This document shows positions 7,044 to 14,814 of a stretch of DNA of 38,773 bases, piece after piece (positions within the stretch are counted from its first letter, which is position 1; each line of letters starts with the position of its first letter). Location of the stretch: assembly GCA_035565355.1 (NCBI GenBank), contig DATMSM010000062.1, positions 1 through 38,773 on the forward strand, read 5' to 3'. Under the pieces are notes generated by a model that was not told the origin of the DNA, did no database searches, and saw only the letters and a list, made by a program, of their open reading frames with translations. Position numbers and translations under genes: made by a program. The stretch comes from Ga0074130 sp035565355 (GTDB taxonomy: Bacteria; Pseudomonadota; Gammaproteobacteria; Burkholderiales; Rhodocyclaceae).

Positions 7044-8276
7044 TTAAGGCGCCGGTTTGCATGCCGGCAGCGCCACCGGCAGCGGATCGTGAATGCTCAA
7101 GGCAATAATCTGCGTGAGCTGCAGCAGACTGAAGTTATTGTCCGAAACCAGAATCAGCGTGGGCTTGCCCTTGTAGCAGGGCCCCAGGGTCATGCCCTCG
7201 ATATTGTCGGTCACCAGCGGCGTGCCGTCGTCATTCACCAGTTGGGATAGATCGAGCAGCAGGGTTTTCTCGACGGGACGAATCGTTTTCCCCGCGATTG
7301 AGGGCAGGCCCGCCACATCCGTGGCCCGGCTTGCATCGGCATAGAAGAGGCGGATGCTCATGCCGGTCTGACGCGATCCGGGCGTGGCGGCGCCGATGGC
7401 GAAGGAACGTTCCAGCATCAGGAACTGCTTTGGCCCAATGGCAATCATCTCGGCCAGGCCATTGGTCGAGAACAGGCCGCGGATGATAGGCGGCAATGCC
7501 ACCGGCTCGACCGGGTAGATATATTCCGCCGCGGCGCTGCCGGTGCTCAGCGCGAAGGACAGCAGGCGCGCTTGGCTGCCTTGATGCAGATCGGTTTCCG
7601 CGCTGTCCTGCACCAGGGCGTTTTCGGTGGCGGTCCACAGCGTATTGCCGTCCGGCGACAGGCTCAGGCTTTCCAGCGACAGATTGGCGGCGATGCCGGT
7701 GTCGCCGCTGGCGCTGCCGCGCGCCGAGCCCTGCGGCATGTAATACGCGGGCAGCGGTAGGCTGCGGATGAAGTCGCCGTTGAGGCCGGACTCGTTGATG
7801 GCGGGCGCACGGAAGCCGAACAGGGAGCGCCGGCCTTCGTCGCTCCAGAACAGCGACAGGCGCGCCGGCGCCAGGCGCAGTGCTTCGGCATCGGCTTCAT
7901 TGCGTGCATGGGGCTTGCCGTCGCGGCGCTTGAGTAACTGCACGGCCTCAATGGAGACGCCGTCCATGCCGGTCGCCTCGATATCATTGCGCTCGAACTT
8001 GTCCAGATCCAGGCGCAAGGTGTAGAAGCGCGCATCGCGGCGGTCGTCGCTGACGAGAAAGTAGCGCCGGCTGACGGCGTCATAGTCTATCGAGGACAGT
8101 CCGCCGACGGTATGGCCGCCGAATTGGGTGCCATTCGGGATGATCTGCTGGCCAAGGTATTCAAAGCCAGTGGCGGCGAGTACACTGCTGCCTTTGAAAA
8201 CCATCAGCGTGGTCAGGGCGAGAAGCCAGGGCAGGCGGCGGGCAGTGCACCCAATACGCCGGAGTTTGCCTGTCAT
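7044..8276 (-). CDS. Secreted phytase-like esterase-family protein
   Basis: Predicted exported protein of 410 residues. The start chosen at 8276 gives MTGKLRRIGCTARR followed by a hydrophobic stretch and an LAA cleavage region, a normal Sec signal; an upstream in-frame ATG at 8372 would bury this signal. The mature protein begins with the pattern of the esterase-like phytase family, a beta-propeller fold: GGLSSIDYDAVSRRYFLVSDDR, then DGVSIEAVQ and a conserved NEADAEALRL. The GLSLSPDG-like and NIEGMTLGP segments later in the protein also fit. Enzymatic activity in this family is poorly defined, so I give no substrate. It is convergent with the mutarotase and divergent from a small gene 33 bases away. 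Confidence 0.85.
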   Translation of the reverse strand: MTGKLRRIGCTARRLPWLLALTTLMVFKGSSVLAATGFEYLGQQIIPNGTQFGGHTVGGLSSIDYDAVSRRYFLVSDDRRDARFYTLRLDLDKFERNDIEATGMDGVSIEAVQLLKRRDGKPHARNEADAEALRLAPARLSLFWSDEGRRSLFGFRAPAINESGLNGDFIRSLPLPAYYMPQGSARGSASGDTGIAANLSLESLSLSPDGNTLWTATENALVQDSAETDLHQGSQARLLSFALSTGSAAAEYIYPVEPVALPPIIRGLFSTNGLAEMIAIGPKQFLMLERSFAIGAATPGSRQTGMSIRLFYADASRATDVAGLPSIAGKTIRPVEKTLLLDLSQLVNDDGTPLVTDNIEGMTLGPCYKGKPTLILVSDNNFSLLQLTQIIALSIHDPLPVALPACKPAP

Positions 8277-8309
8277 GGGCCGCGCTCCGACTTGCAGCAG
8301 GGTAAAGAC

Positions 8310-8552
8310 ATGCAGTGTGATCACAAAAAGGTACTCGATCTGGCCAAAGCCGGCGATTGGGAAGGGGCGCACGCCCTAGTGCAGGTGCATGGCGATGCCC
8401 TGTCCTGCGAGATTCACGGTTATCTGCATCGCGTCGAGGGCGATCTCGGCAATGCCGCCTACTGGTACGGCCGGGCCGCCAAGCGCCTGACCACGAATCC
8501 GCTCGATGCGGAGTGGACGCGCCTGTACGGCCTGAGTACTGCGGCGCGCTAG
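8310..8552 (+). CDS. Small conserved-looking protein of unknown function (80 aa)
   Basis: The longer open frame from 8112 runs through the start of the opposite-strand esterase gene, so I start at the ATG at 8310. The 80-residue product has no signal peptide or membrane segment. It is made of amphipathic helices resembling one or two TPR-like units (LAKAGDWEGAHALVQVH, then YLHRVEGDLGNAAYWYGRAAK) and carries two cysteines, Cys3 and Cys33. Similar short proteins occur in many proteobacteria without an assigned role, so I assign none. The stop codon overlaps the convergent pirin stop by a few bases. The ribosome site (GGTAAAGAC) is weak. Confidence 0.7.
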   Translation: MQCDHKKVLDLAKAGDWEGAHALVQVHGDALSCEIHGYLHRVEGDLGNAAYWYGRAAKRLTTNPLDAEWTRLYGLSTAAR

Positions 8553-9475
8553 CGCGCGCGCTTATCCTGAGCCGAGCTTCTGATCTCGCCGGGAACTGCG
8601 GGTGCCGGCAGCGGATCGCCGATATAACCCTGCACCTCGCCGAAGGCCGTATGCGCATTCCAGGCTGAAGTCGCTGCTTCGACTTCGTCCGCCGTGCGCG
8701 CGACGAAATTCCACCACAGCAACACATCCTCTTCAAAGGGCGTGCCGCCGATCAGCAGAAAGCGTCCGCTGGCGGCGCTGCTGACGCCAAGCGCGGAATG
8801 GCCGGGCGGCAGGTAGAAGAGCATGCCGGCTTCCAGCGTCTGCGGTGCGCTGCCCGGCACTTCGATCCTGACTTCGCCTTCCAATACCAGCACGCCGTGC
8901 TCGAAGTCGCTGCGCAGCGGCAGCGTGCCGCTGGCGGCGGCGGAGCAGGCGAGGTCGATCGCCAGCAGCGGACTGAACACCTGCACCGGCGAGGTCTGCG
9001 GGCCGAATTCGCCGACCAGCAGCGTCGTTTCGAAGCCGCCGACGCCGCAGCGCGGCAGCACCGGATAATGCTCGAAGGCGGGCGCCATGTGGCGATGGCT
9101 GTCGGGCAGGGCGATCCACAGCTGTGCCAGTTGCAGCCGTGCCGAGCGCTGCGGCGGCGACTCTTCCGAATGCGAAATGCCACGCCCTGCCGTCATCAGA
9201 TTGACCTGCCCGGGCAGCAGCAGTTGCTCATAGCCCAGGCTGTCGCGATGCAGTACTTCGCCTTCGATCAGCCACGAGAAAGTCTGTAGCCCGATATGCG
9301 GGTGCGGGCCGACGCGCATGCCCGGACCGTCGGCAACATCCACCGGGCCGGCATGATCGAGGAAGCACCAGGCGCCTATCATGCGTCGCTCCCGGTGCGG
9401 CAGGGCGCGGCGGATCAGCATGCCTTCGCCCAGCATGCTGGTGCGGGTTTCGAGTAATTGCGGTGCCGGACTCAT
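8549..9475 (-). CDS. Pirin family protein
   Basis: Cupin-fold iron protein of 308 residues; members act as quercetin dioxygenases or redox-sensing regulators. The metal-binding set is complete: His58 and His60 in GPHPHIGLQTF, His102 and Glu104 in GRGISHSEES, matching the four ligands of human pirin within one or two positions. The C-terminal cupin (about residues 175-285) is also present. I chose the ATG at 9475 because GGATGGAGG precedes it; a longer frame from 9541 would overlap the tenA gene. It follows tenA by 17 bases, so the two are probably co-transcribed. Substrate is not predictable. Confidence 0.93.
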   Translation of the reverse strand: MSPAPQLLETRTSMLGEGMLIRRALPHRERRMIGAWCFLDHAGPVDVADGPGMRVGPHPHIGLQTFSWLIEGEVLHRDSLGYEQLLLPGQVNLMTAGRGISHSEESPPQRSARLQLAQLWIALPDSHRHMAPAFEHYPVLPRCGVGGFETTLLVGEFGPQTSPVQVFSPLLAIDLACSAAASGTLPLRSDFEHGVLVLEGEVRIEVPGSAPQTLEAGMLFYLPPGHSALGVSSAASGRFLLIGGTPFEEDVLLWWNFVARTADEVEAATSAWNAHTAFGEVQGYIGDPLPAPAVPGEIRSSAQDKRAR

Positions 9476-9492
9476 GCTGCCTCCATCCTTGC

Positions 9493-10155
9493 TCAAAGCG
9501 GCCACTGTTCGAGGCGGTAAGCCGAATCCCAGAAGATCCATTCAAGCTGCGTTGCGCGCGTGAAGGCCTGGTGCATTTCGGCCAGCACGCTGGGGCTGGC
9601 TTGCGCTGCGACCTTGTCCACGGTTTCGATCACGCCGCGTACGGCAGCATGGAAGTCCTCGCCTGCATAGGTGTCTATCCAGGCCTGATAGGGATTGGGC
9701 TTGGCGGCGCGGGCATGGATATCCTTGCCGATCTCGGCATAAATCCAGAAGCAGGGCAAAAGGGCCGCGAGTGCGACCGGGTACGAAGCGCTCCATGCCG
9801 TTGCGATCAGATAGCTGCTGTAGTGGGCGCAGGCCGGCGACAGCGGCGTGGCGGCAAAGGCTTCCGGCGAGACGCCGAACTGCTGCATGAAATCGCTGTG
9901 CAGGCTGCGTTCGACGATCACCGCGACCTCGGCGGCATGCGCGAACTGCACCAGCCCGTCGGCATCGTCGGCCTTGGCACCGGCGACGGCCAGCGCGCGA
10001 CCGAAGGCGATCAGGTAATGCGCGTCCTGAATCATGTAATGCTGGAAGCGCTCGCGACTCAGGGTGCCGCGGGCCAGTTCCTCGTTGAAGGGCATGGTGC
10101 GGATGGCGGCATAGCGGGCGGCGTTCTTCGCCCATGCATCTTTGCTGAACGTCAT
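9493..10155 (-). CDS. tenA: TenA family protein (aminopyrimidine aminohydrolase / thiaminase II)
   Basis: Cytoplasmic enzyme that salvages thiamin breakdown products by deaminating aminomethyl-pyrimidine to hydroxymethyl-pyrimidine. The 220-residue length and the catalytic set match Bacillus subtilis TenA even in numbering: Asp44 in MIQDAHYL, nucleophile Cys135 in LLPCFWIYAEIG, and Glu205 in ATQLEWIFW. No other thiamin gene is adjacent, and I see no TPP riboswitch in the short leader between it and the upstream gene. It probably forms a two-gene unit with the pirin gene. Salvage is the likely role. Confidence 0.93.
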   Translation of the reverse strand: MTFSKDAWAKNAARYAAIRTMPFNEELARGTLSRERFQHYMIQDAHYLIAFGRALAVAGAKADDADGLVQFAHAAEVAVIVERSLHSDFMQQFGVSPEAFAATPLSPACAHYSSYLIATAWSASYPVALAALLPCFWIYAEIGKDIHARAAKPNPYQAWIDTYAGEDFHAAVRGVIETVDKVAAQASPSVLAEMHQAFTRATQLEWIFWDSAYRLEQWPL

Positions 10156-10203
10156 GGTGACTCCGTGAAATCTGGCGACTGTGCTGAAGGCCTATTATCG
10201 CCC

Positions 10204-10590
10204 CTATTGCGGTTGCAGGAGCTCGCTGAAGAATCCGATACGCTCGTGACACCATTCGGAGGGAAAGTCCGGATAGTCCTGCAGGCTAAAACCGTCCTCC
10301 ACCGCCAGCGTGGTCATGGCCGCGCAGACGTGCTCGAAATGTTTGGAAGCGATGGTGGATCGGCCGTGCTCGCGGTAATAGGCGTCGGCATACTGCTGCG
10401 CCTTGGGCGAGTGTGTGGAAAGGTGGTCGAGATAGCGCCGATATTCCGGGACGATGGGCAGGTTGGCGCGATAAGGGCCCCAGAACTGGAAGAAGATCAC
10501 GAAGCCGACGACGCAGCTGCCGAGCACGATCAACTGGCGCCATTCCTGCCACAGCGCCCCGAGCGATGGATTGGACGATTGCATATGCAT
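10204..10590 (-). CDS. Hypothetical single-span membrane protein
   Basis: I do not recognise this 128-residue protein. One clear membrane helix lies near the N-terminus (LIVLGSCVVGFVIFFQFW, about residues 20-37), followed by a hydrophilic domain of about 90 residues with several aromatic and histidine residues (YADAYYREHGRS, HFEHVCAAM). The starts at 10590 and 10584 (MHM) are equivalent. The gene lies 48 bases upstream of tenA on the same strand and is divergent from the secreted protein at 10695. A role in the tenA/pirin unit cannot be inferred. Confidence 0.7.
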   Translation of the reverse strand: MHMQSSNPSLGALWQEWRQLIVLGSCVVGFVIFFQFWGPYRANLPIVPEYRRYLDHLSTHSPKAQQYADAYYREHGRSTIASKHFEHVCAAMTTLAVEDGFSLQDYPDFPSEWCHERIGFFSELLQPQ

Positions 10591-10694
10591 AGTTTGGCAC
10601 GGATAAGCGCTTCAAATCGGCTTTAACCGCGCGCTGTTGCGTCAGTAGTCTAGGTAGACTGTCACCTTGGCCTGTTTGCTGTGTGTCGTACCCC

Positions 10695-11156
10695 ATGAAA
10701 ATCCGCCTGCTGTCCTGTCTGCTGTTCTGCTTTCTGTTGCCGTCCGCGCATGCGGCCAACGCTGCGCCGGTGACCTCGGCCGAGGAGGACAGGACCCGCT
10801 ATCTGGAGTTCCTCGAGGAACATAGCAAGGCGCAGGTCTGTCTGGCCCAGATCGCGGATTACCGCGAGCGCTTTGCACCCCTGCTGCGCAAGTGGAAGGT
10901 ACGCAACGAGAGCATCATGCGCACCGGTGACGCCTTTGTGCGAACCGAAGCACGACTGGACCAGATCACGCTCGAAGAGAAGATCGAACAGGCAACCCGT
11001 ACCGCAGTCAGCAAGCTCAAGGCGATGGCGGAGCCCGATCTGCAAAAGGCCTGCGACGACATCCTCAAGTGGTTCGGCCCCGACGGCCCTTATTCCGGCA
11101 AGCCGCCCGATCAGCCCAAGCCGCCGCCAGCACCGGCGGCGCGGCCACCGGCATGA
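10695..11156 (+). CDS. Hypothetical secreted protein
   Basis: The 153-residue product starts MKIRLLSCLLFCFLLPSAHA, a typical Sec signal peptide with cleavage near residue 20-24. The mature part is helical and charged (EEDRTRYLEFLEEHSKAQVC, then LRKWKVRNESIMRTGDAF), has two cysteines (CLAQ and KACDD) that could pair, and ends in a Pro/Ala-rich tail (KPPPAPAARPPA). A GTG four codons upstream (10683) is an alternative start. It is followed 19 bases later by a TSUP permease and may share its transcript. No function can be assigned. Confidence 0.75.
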   Translation: MKIRLLSCLLFCFLLPSAHAANAAPVTSAEEDRTRYLEFLEEHSKAQVCLAQIADYRERFAPLLRKWKVRNESIMRTGDAFVRTEARLDQITLEEKIEQATRTAVSKLKAMAEPDLQKACDDILKWFGPDGPYSGKPPDQPKPPPAPAARPPA

Positions 11157-11175
11157 GGCGGAGCGGAGAAGCATC

Positions 11176-11985
11176 ATGATTTCCATGTCGCTGCTTGGTC
11201 TCGTCGTCGGCATCCTGATGGGCCTGACCGGCGCCGGTGGTGGCGTGCTGGCGGTGCCAGGACTGATGCTGGTGATGGACTGGGAAGTGGTGCAGGCCGC
11301 GCCGCTGGCCATGTTCTCGGTCATGCTGAGTGCGGGCATCGGCGCCCTGGGCGCCTTGCGCCAGGGTTTGGTGCGCTACCGGGCCGCGATCCTGATGGCT
11401 GCGGCGGCCATGCCTTTTTCCTCGCTAGGCGTGCAGTTGGCGCAAGGGCTTGCGCCTGTGTTGCTGAATAGCCTATTTGCCGTGATCCTGCTCTATATCG
11501 CCGCACGCCAGATGCGTGCTTGCATACGCGGCGATGTGGCGGACGAGGACAACGAGGCGGCACTATGCCGCGTGGATAGCCAGACCGGGCGGCTGACCTG
11601 GAGCTGGACGACTGGTTGCGTGATTGCTGGCATCGGTGTCGTCACGGGTTTTCTTACCGGCCTGCTTGGGGTCGGCGGCGCTTTTTTCATGGTACCTATG
11701 CTGAGGCGCCTGACCGATATTTCCCTGCAGGGCGTGATCGCCACCGTGCTGCTGGTCATGGCCCTGGTTTCCGCAGGCAGCCTGATGTTTGTCGGCCTGC
11801 ATGGCGTGAGCATTCCGCTCACCATGGCCGTGCCCTTCGTAGCGGCGGCCGTCCTCGGCATGTTGCTGGGCCGCATCCTGGTGCGTAGACTCAGTGCGCG
11901 TGTGCTGCAGTGCAGCTTCGGTGGCTTGGTCCTGGTGGTCGGTCTGCTCGTGGCCTTCCGGACGGTGCAGGGTTTGCTGGGTTGA
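11176..11985 (+). CDS. Sulfite exporter TauE/SafE (TSUP) family permease
   Basis: Inner-membrane protein of 269 residues with about eight hydrophobic segments. It has the duplicated TSUP signature: GILMGLTGAGGGVLAVPGLM in the first half and GFLTGLLGVGGAFFMVPML in the second. A hydrophilic cytoplasmic loop (about residues 115-140) separates the halves. Members move sulfite, sulfonates, sulfoacetate or other organic anions; the sequence does not tell which. I start at the ATG at 11176, preceded by GGAGAAGC; the longer open frame from 10873 overlaps the preceding gene and is not credible. Confidence 0.9.
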   Translation: MISMSLLGLVVGILMGLTGAGGGVLAVPGLMLVMDWEVVQAAPLAMFSVMLSAGIGALGALRQGLVRYRAAILMAAAAMPFSSLGVQLAQGLAPVLLNSLFAVILLYIAARQMRACIRGDVADEDNEAALCRVDSQTGRLTWSWTTGCVIAGIGVVTGFLTGLLGVGGAFFMVPMLRRLTDISLQGVIATVLLVMALVSAGSLMFVGLHGVSIPLTMAVPFVAAAVLGMLLGRILVRRLSARVLQCSFGGLVLVVGLLVAFRTVQGLLG

Positions 11986-12013
11986 TGGCGAAAGTGCCGG
12001 TCTATGCCAACGG

Positions 12014-12019
12014 TATAAT
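12014..12019 (+). promoter_or_regulatory. Candidate -10 box for the diguanylate cyclase gene
   Basis: A perfect TATAAT lies 80 bases upstream of the diguanylate cyclase ATG, in the gap after the TSUP permease. No matching -35 box is seen at 16-18 bases, so this is a partial promoter call. Confidence 0.4.
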
Positions 12020-12099
12020 GCGCCGGAGCTCCGACGCTTGTTCACATACGCCTGTTGCGGCGCTGTTCCGCCCATGGGTAGTGCCAGCCATGCCTGCCC

Positions 12100-13266
12100 A
12101 TGCCCCTGCTTGATATCTACACACTGATCGTCGCCTACGTCGTCGGCAACCTCCTGGTCGGCAGCCTCATGCTGGCGGCCTTCAATGGCCGCCTGACACC
12201 GGTGCTGCGCACCTGGATCGCCAGCCTGTTCGTGCAGTCCCTGGGCTGGGTGCTGATGACCCAATGCGGCGGCGCGCGCCCCATGCTTGGTTTCGCGGTT
12301 CTTAGCGTGAGCTACGGGCTGATGCTGACCGCCCTGACCCTGCACTTCGGCGTATCGCGCCGCTGGCACTGGCCGTGGTGGCCAGTGATGCTGGCTTGCG
12401 TTTTCTGCCTGACCGCCCCGGACTCGTTCTGGTACAGGCAGGTCATCGGCAATCTGATTGCTGCGCTGCAGATACTGCTGGCGGCGCTGGTCATGCTCAG
12501 CCAGAAAGGCCAGCGTCCCGCCTTGCGCTGGCTCATGGGCGCCAGCGGCGTGGTCGGCGCTGCCATGCTGGCAGTACGGGCCGTGGATGTTTTTCAGGCC
12601 GGGGAAGCACAATGTATGGCGCATGTGAGGAATGCGCAGATGAGCCTGATGTTCCTCAGCTTCTTCATCTTCCGCTTCACTTTCATGTTTGGCTTCATCC
12701 TGCTCATCGAGGGCCGGCAGCGCGAGGCCGTCACGCGCCTGGCGCGGCTCGATTCCCTGACCGAGGCCTATAACCGTCGCACTTTCATCGAGCTTGCCGA
12801 ACGCGAACTCGGCCGCTGCCGCCGCCACGGACGCAGCATTTCGCTGCTCATCTTCGACCTCGATTATTTCAAGCGCATCAACGATACACACGGCCACATG
12901 GCCGGCGACGAGGTGCTGTGTCGCGTCAAGGAAGTGGTTGAAGACTGTTTGCGCAGTGCCGACCTGCTGGCGCGCTATGGCGGCGAGGAGTTCGTCGTGC
13001 TGATGCCGGAAACCGACCCGGCCGGTGCCCTGCGTCTGGCCGAACGCCTGCGCCTGGCCATTGCCGCGATACCCATGCAGGGCGATATGCCCGTGACGGC
13101 GAGTCTGGGCGTGGCCGGCACCACGAAGGTGGACGAGGCATGCACCCTGGACGGCCTGCTCGACGAAGCCGACAAAGCCCTGTATGCCGCCAAGGCGGCA
13201 GGCCGCAATCGCGTTGCGGGTGCCGCAATGACAGAGGCCGCGGGGCTGGCGCCGGCGGCCTCCTGA
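12100..13266 (+). CDS. Membrane-anchored diguanylate cyclase (GGDEF)
   Basis: Makes cyclic-di-GMP from two GTP, promoting sessile behaviour. The 388-residue protein has about six hydrophobic helices in residues 1-205 forming a membrane sensor domain that I cannot assign to a named family. A catalytic GGDEF domain follows (about 215-375). The active site is GGEEF at residues 294-298. The inhibitory I-site RSAD (285-288) sits exactly five residues upstream, so both synthesis and product inhibition should work. FDLDYFKRINDTHGH and the terminal DKALYAAKAAGRNRV are intact. No EAL domain is attached. It stands alone between the permease and the convergent OsmC gene. Confidence 0.95.
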   Translation: MPLLDIYTLIVAYVVGNLLVGSLMLAAFNGRLTPVLRTWIASLFVQSLGWVLMTQCGGARPMLGFAVLSVSYGLMLTALTLHFGVSRRWHWPWWPVMLACVFCLTAPDSFWYRQVIGNLIAALQILLAALVMLSQKGQRPALRWLMGASGVVGAAMLAVRAVDVFQAGEAQCMAHVRNAQMSLMFLSFFIFRFTFMFGFILLIEGRQREAVTRLARLDSLTEAYNRRTFIELAERELGRCRRHGRSISLLIFDLDYFKRINDTHGHMAGDEVLCRVKEVVEDCLRSADLLARYGGEEFVVLMPETDPAGALRLAERLRLAIAAIPMQGDMPVTASLGVAGTTKVDEACTLDGLLDEADKALYAAKAAGRNRVAGAAMTEAAGLAPAAS

Positions 13267-13285
13267 GTCCTGCTGTGACGCCTGC

Positions 13286-13684
13286 TTAGGCTGCGAGCGT
13301 CGATTCGACCTTGATCTCGCCGGTCAGGATCTTGTGGATGGGGCAGGCATCGGCGATCTGCAGCATGCGTGCCTTCTGTTCCTCGTCCAGATTGCCCTTG
13401 AGCTTGATTTCGCGCGAGATGGTCGTCGTGCCGGGAGCTTCATTTGCGAAACCGAGGATCACTTCCACGCCTTCCAGCCCCCAGGTCTTGCGGCCTGCGT
13501 ACATGGTCAGGGTGACTGCGGTGCAGGTGCCGAGCGCGGACAGCAGAATGCTGTGCGGCGTCGGTCCGGCATAGGCGCCGCCGTGTTCGGCAGTCGCATC
13601 GCCGAGCCACTTGTGAGTGCCGTCGGTAAGGGAAACGGTGTAGGGAATATTGCCGATGACGGCGGTAACGAGGGTTGAGGCCAT
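13286..13684 (-). CDS. OsmC family peroxide-reducing protein
   Basis: Small cytoplasmic thiol peroxidase of the OsmC/Ohr family, 132 residues. The two catalytic cysteines are present: Cys54 in SALGTCTAVTLTMYAG and Cys114 in ADACPIHKIL. The early glycine-rich region and the HSILLSALGTC helix suit the OsmC-like branch rather than classical Ohr, whose active-site context is different. It is expected to reduce organic or fatty-acid hydroperoxides. It is convergent with the diguanylate cyclase gene, 19 bases away, and divergent from an EamA exporter. Confidence 0.92.
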   Translation of the reverse strand: MASTLVTAVIGNIPYTVSLTDGTHKWLGDATAEHGGAYAGPTPHSILLSALGTCTAVTLTMYAGRKTWGLEGVEVILGFANEAPGTTTISREIKLKGNLDEEQKARMLQIADACPIHKILTGEIKVESTLAA

Positions 13685-13777
13685 GATGGTTTCTGATTAT
13701 TGGTTGATGAACAGGCTGATGCTAGCATCGTTGTCCTTGTCATGGACTATGCGTGGGATTGCGCTACAGTCGCAGGC

Positions 13778-14677
13778 ATGTCAGTGCGGAGCACTTGCTT
13801 GAATCATCGCAGCGGCTATTTCGCCGCCCTTATCGTCGTCTGTTGCTGGTCCGGCTTCAATATCGTCTCCCGCCTCGGCGGCAGGAGCGAGCTGACGCCT
13901 TTCGATATCGCCGCCTTGCGCTTCGGTGTGGCCGGCCTGCTGATGGCGCCCGTGTTCCTTCGCGTGCTCCGCGATATCGACCGCAGCCGGCTGCTGCAAT
14001 ATGCAGTCGTTGCCTTCTTCGGCAGCCTCGGTTACGCGCTGGCGGTGTATACCGGTTTTTCCTTGGCCCCGGCCGCGCATGCCGGCGTGCTGGTGAACGG
14101 TGGCATTCCCTTTCTCACCGCGCTGATTGCCTGGCTGGCGCTGGGGCAGAGGCCGCAGGGGCGTTCGGCGCTGGCCCTGGCCATCGCGCTGGCCGGCATC
14201 GTGATGATAGGGCTGCAGAGCTTCACCCATCTCGATGCGGGCAGCCGGCAGTGGGTCGGCGATCTCTGCTTCCTCTACGGTGCACTGTCATGGGCGATTG
14301 CCGGCCTCCTGATGCGCCGCTGGCAATTGCAGCCCATCGATACGACGGCGATGATGACGGGGCTGTCGGCCATCGTCTATCTGCCGGTCTACATGCTCCT
14401 TCTGCCCAAGCATCTGGCGGCTGTGCCTGTCGAGGCGCTGCTCTTGCAGGGTGTCTATCAGGGCGTCATTGCCGCCACCCTGGCCGGCATCTTCTACAAC
14501 CACGCCAATCACACCATAGGCCCGCACAAGGCCAGCCTGATGCTGGCGCTGGTGCCCGGCATCACAGCCGTCGCTGCAGTTCCCCTCCTCGGAGAGTCGC
14601 TGTCCACGCTGGCCATATGCGGCGTGACCTTGGTCACTTTCGGGGCCGTACTTGGCGCAATCCAGAAAGCGCCCTGA
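13778..14677 (+). CDS. EamA-family (DMT) exporter, first of two
   Basis: Inner-membrane protein of 299 residues with ten predicted helices formed by two EamA repeats (LIVVCCWSGFNIVSRLGG in the first; DLCFLYGALSWAIAGLLMRR opening the second). This is the drug/metabolite transporter superfamily, whose members export amino acids or other small metabolites. I start at the ATG at 13778; in-frame ATGs at 13742 and a GTG-type start at 13700 would add a hydrophilic leader. A second EamA gene follows on the same strand, so the two may be a pair with related roles. Substrate unknown. Confidence 0.88.
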   Translation: MSVRSTCLNHRSGYFAALIVVCCWSGFNIVSRLGGRSELTPFDIAALRFGVAGLLMAPVFLRVLRDIDRSRLLQYAVVAFFGSLGYALAVYTGFSLAPAAHAGVLVNGGIPFLTALIAWLALGQRPQGRSALALAIALAGIVMIGLQSFTHLDAGSRQWVGDLCFLYGALSWAIAGLLMRRWQLQPIDTTAMMTGLSAIVYLPVYMLLLPKHLAAVPVEALLLQGVYQGVIAATLAGIFYNHANHTIGPHKASLMLALVPGITAVAAVPLLGESLSTLAICGVTLVTFGAVLGAIQKAP

Positions 14678-14814
14678 CAGACGGCGCATGGGATGCGGAC
14701 CGATATCAGTATCTTTGCTGGCCACCTTAGCAGGACTGGTTTGCGCGCCACGCATTCGCGTGCAAACATAAGTCGCTCATTGATTTTCGGGGTATGCGCC
14801 CCGTCCGCAACAAA

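Noticed and set aside
10156..10203. Possible TPP riboswitch upstream of tenA
   Set aside because: The gap is only 48 bases and lacks the conserved thi-box segments.
9463..10626. Long plus-strand open frame opposite pirin, tenA and the membrane protein gene
   Set aside because: It covers three well-supported minus-strand genes and has no family resemblance.
11563..12897. Minus-strand frame of 444 codons opposite the TSUP and diguanylate cyclase genes
   Set aside because: Composition is the complement of the real genes (Gln/His/Ala-rich) and both opposite genes are certain.
13753..14730. Long plus-strand open frame of the same length as the EamA exporter, in another frame
   Set aside because: Its translation is Arg/Gly/His-rich without family features, while the frame from 13778 encodes a clear ten-helix exporter. 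It is a high-GC shadow.
14738..14767. Hairpin between the two EamA exporters as a terminator
   Set aside because: The stem is interrupted by a bulge and not followed by a T-run, so no terminator is called.
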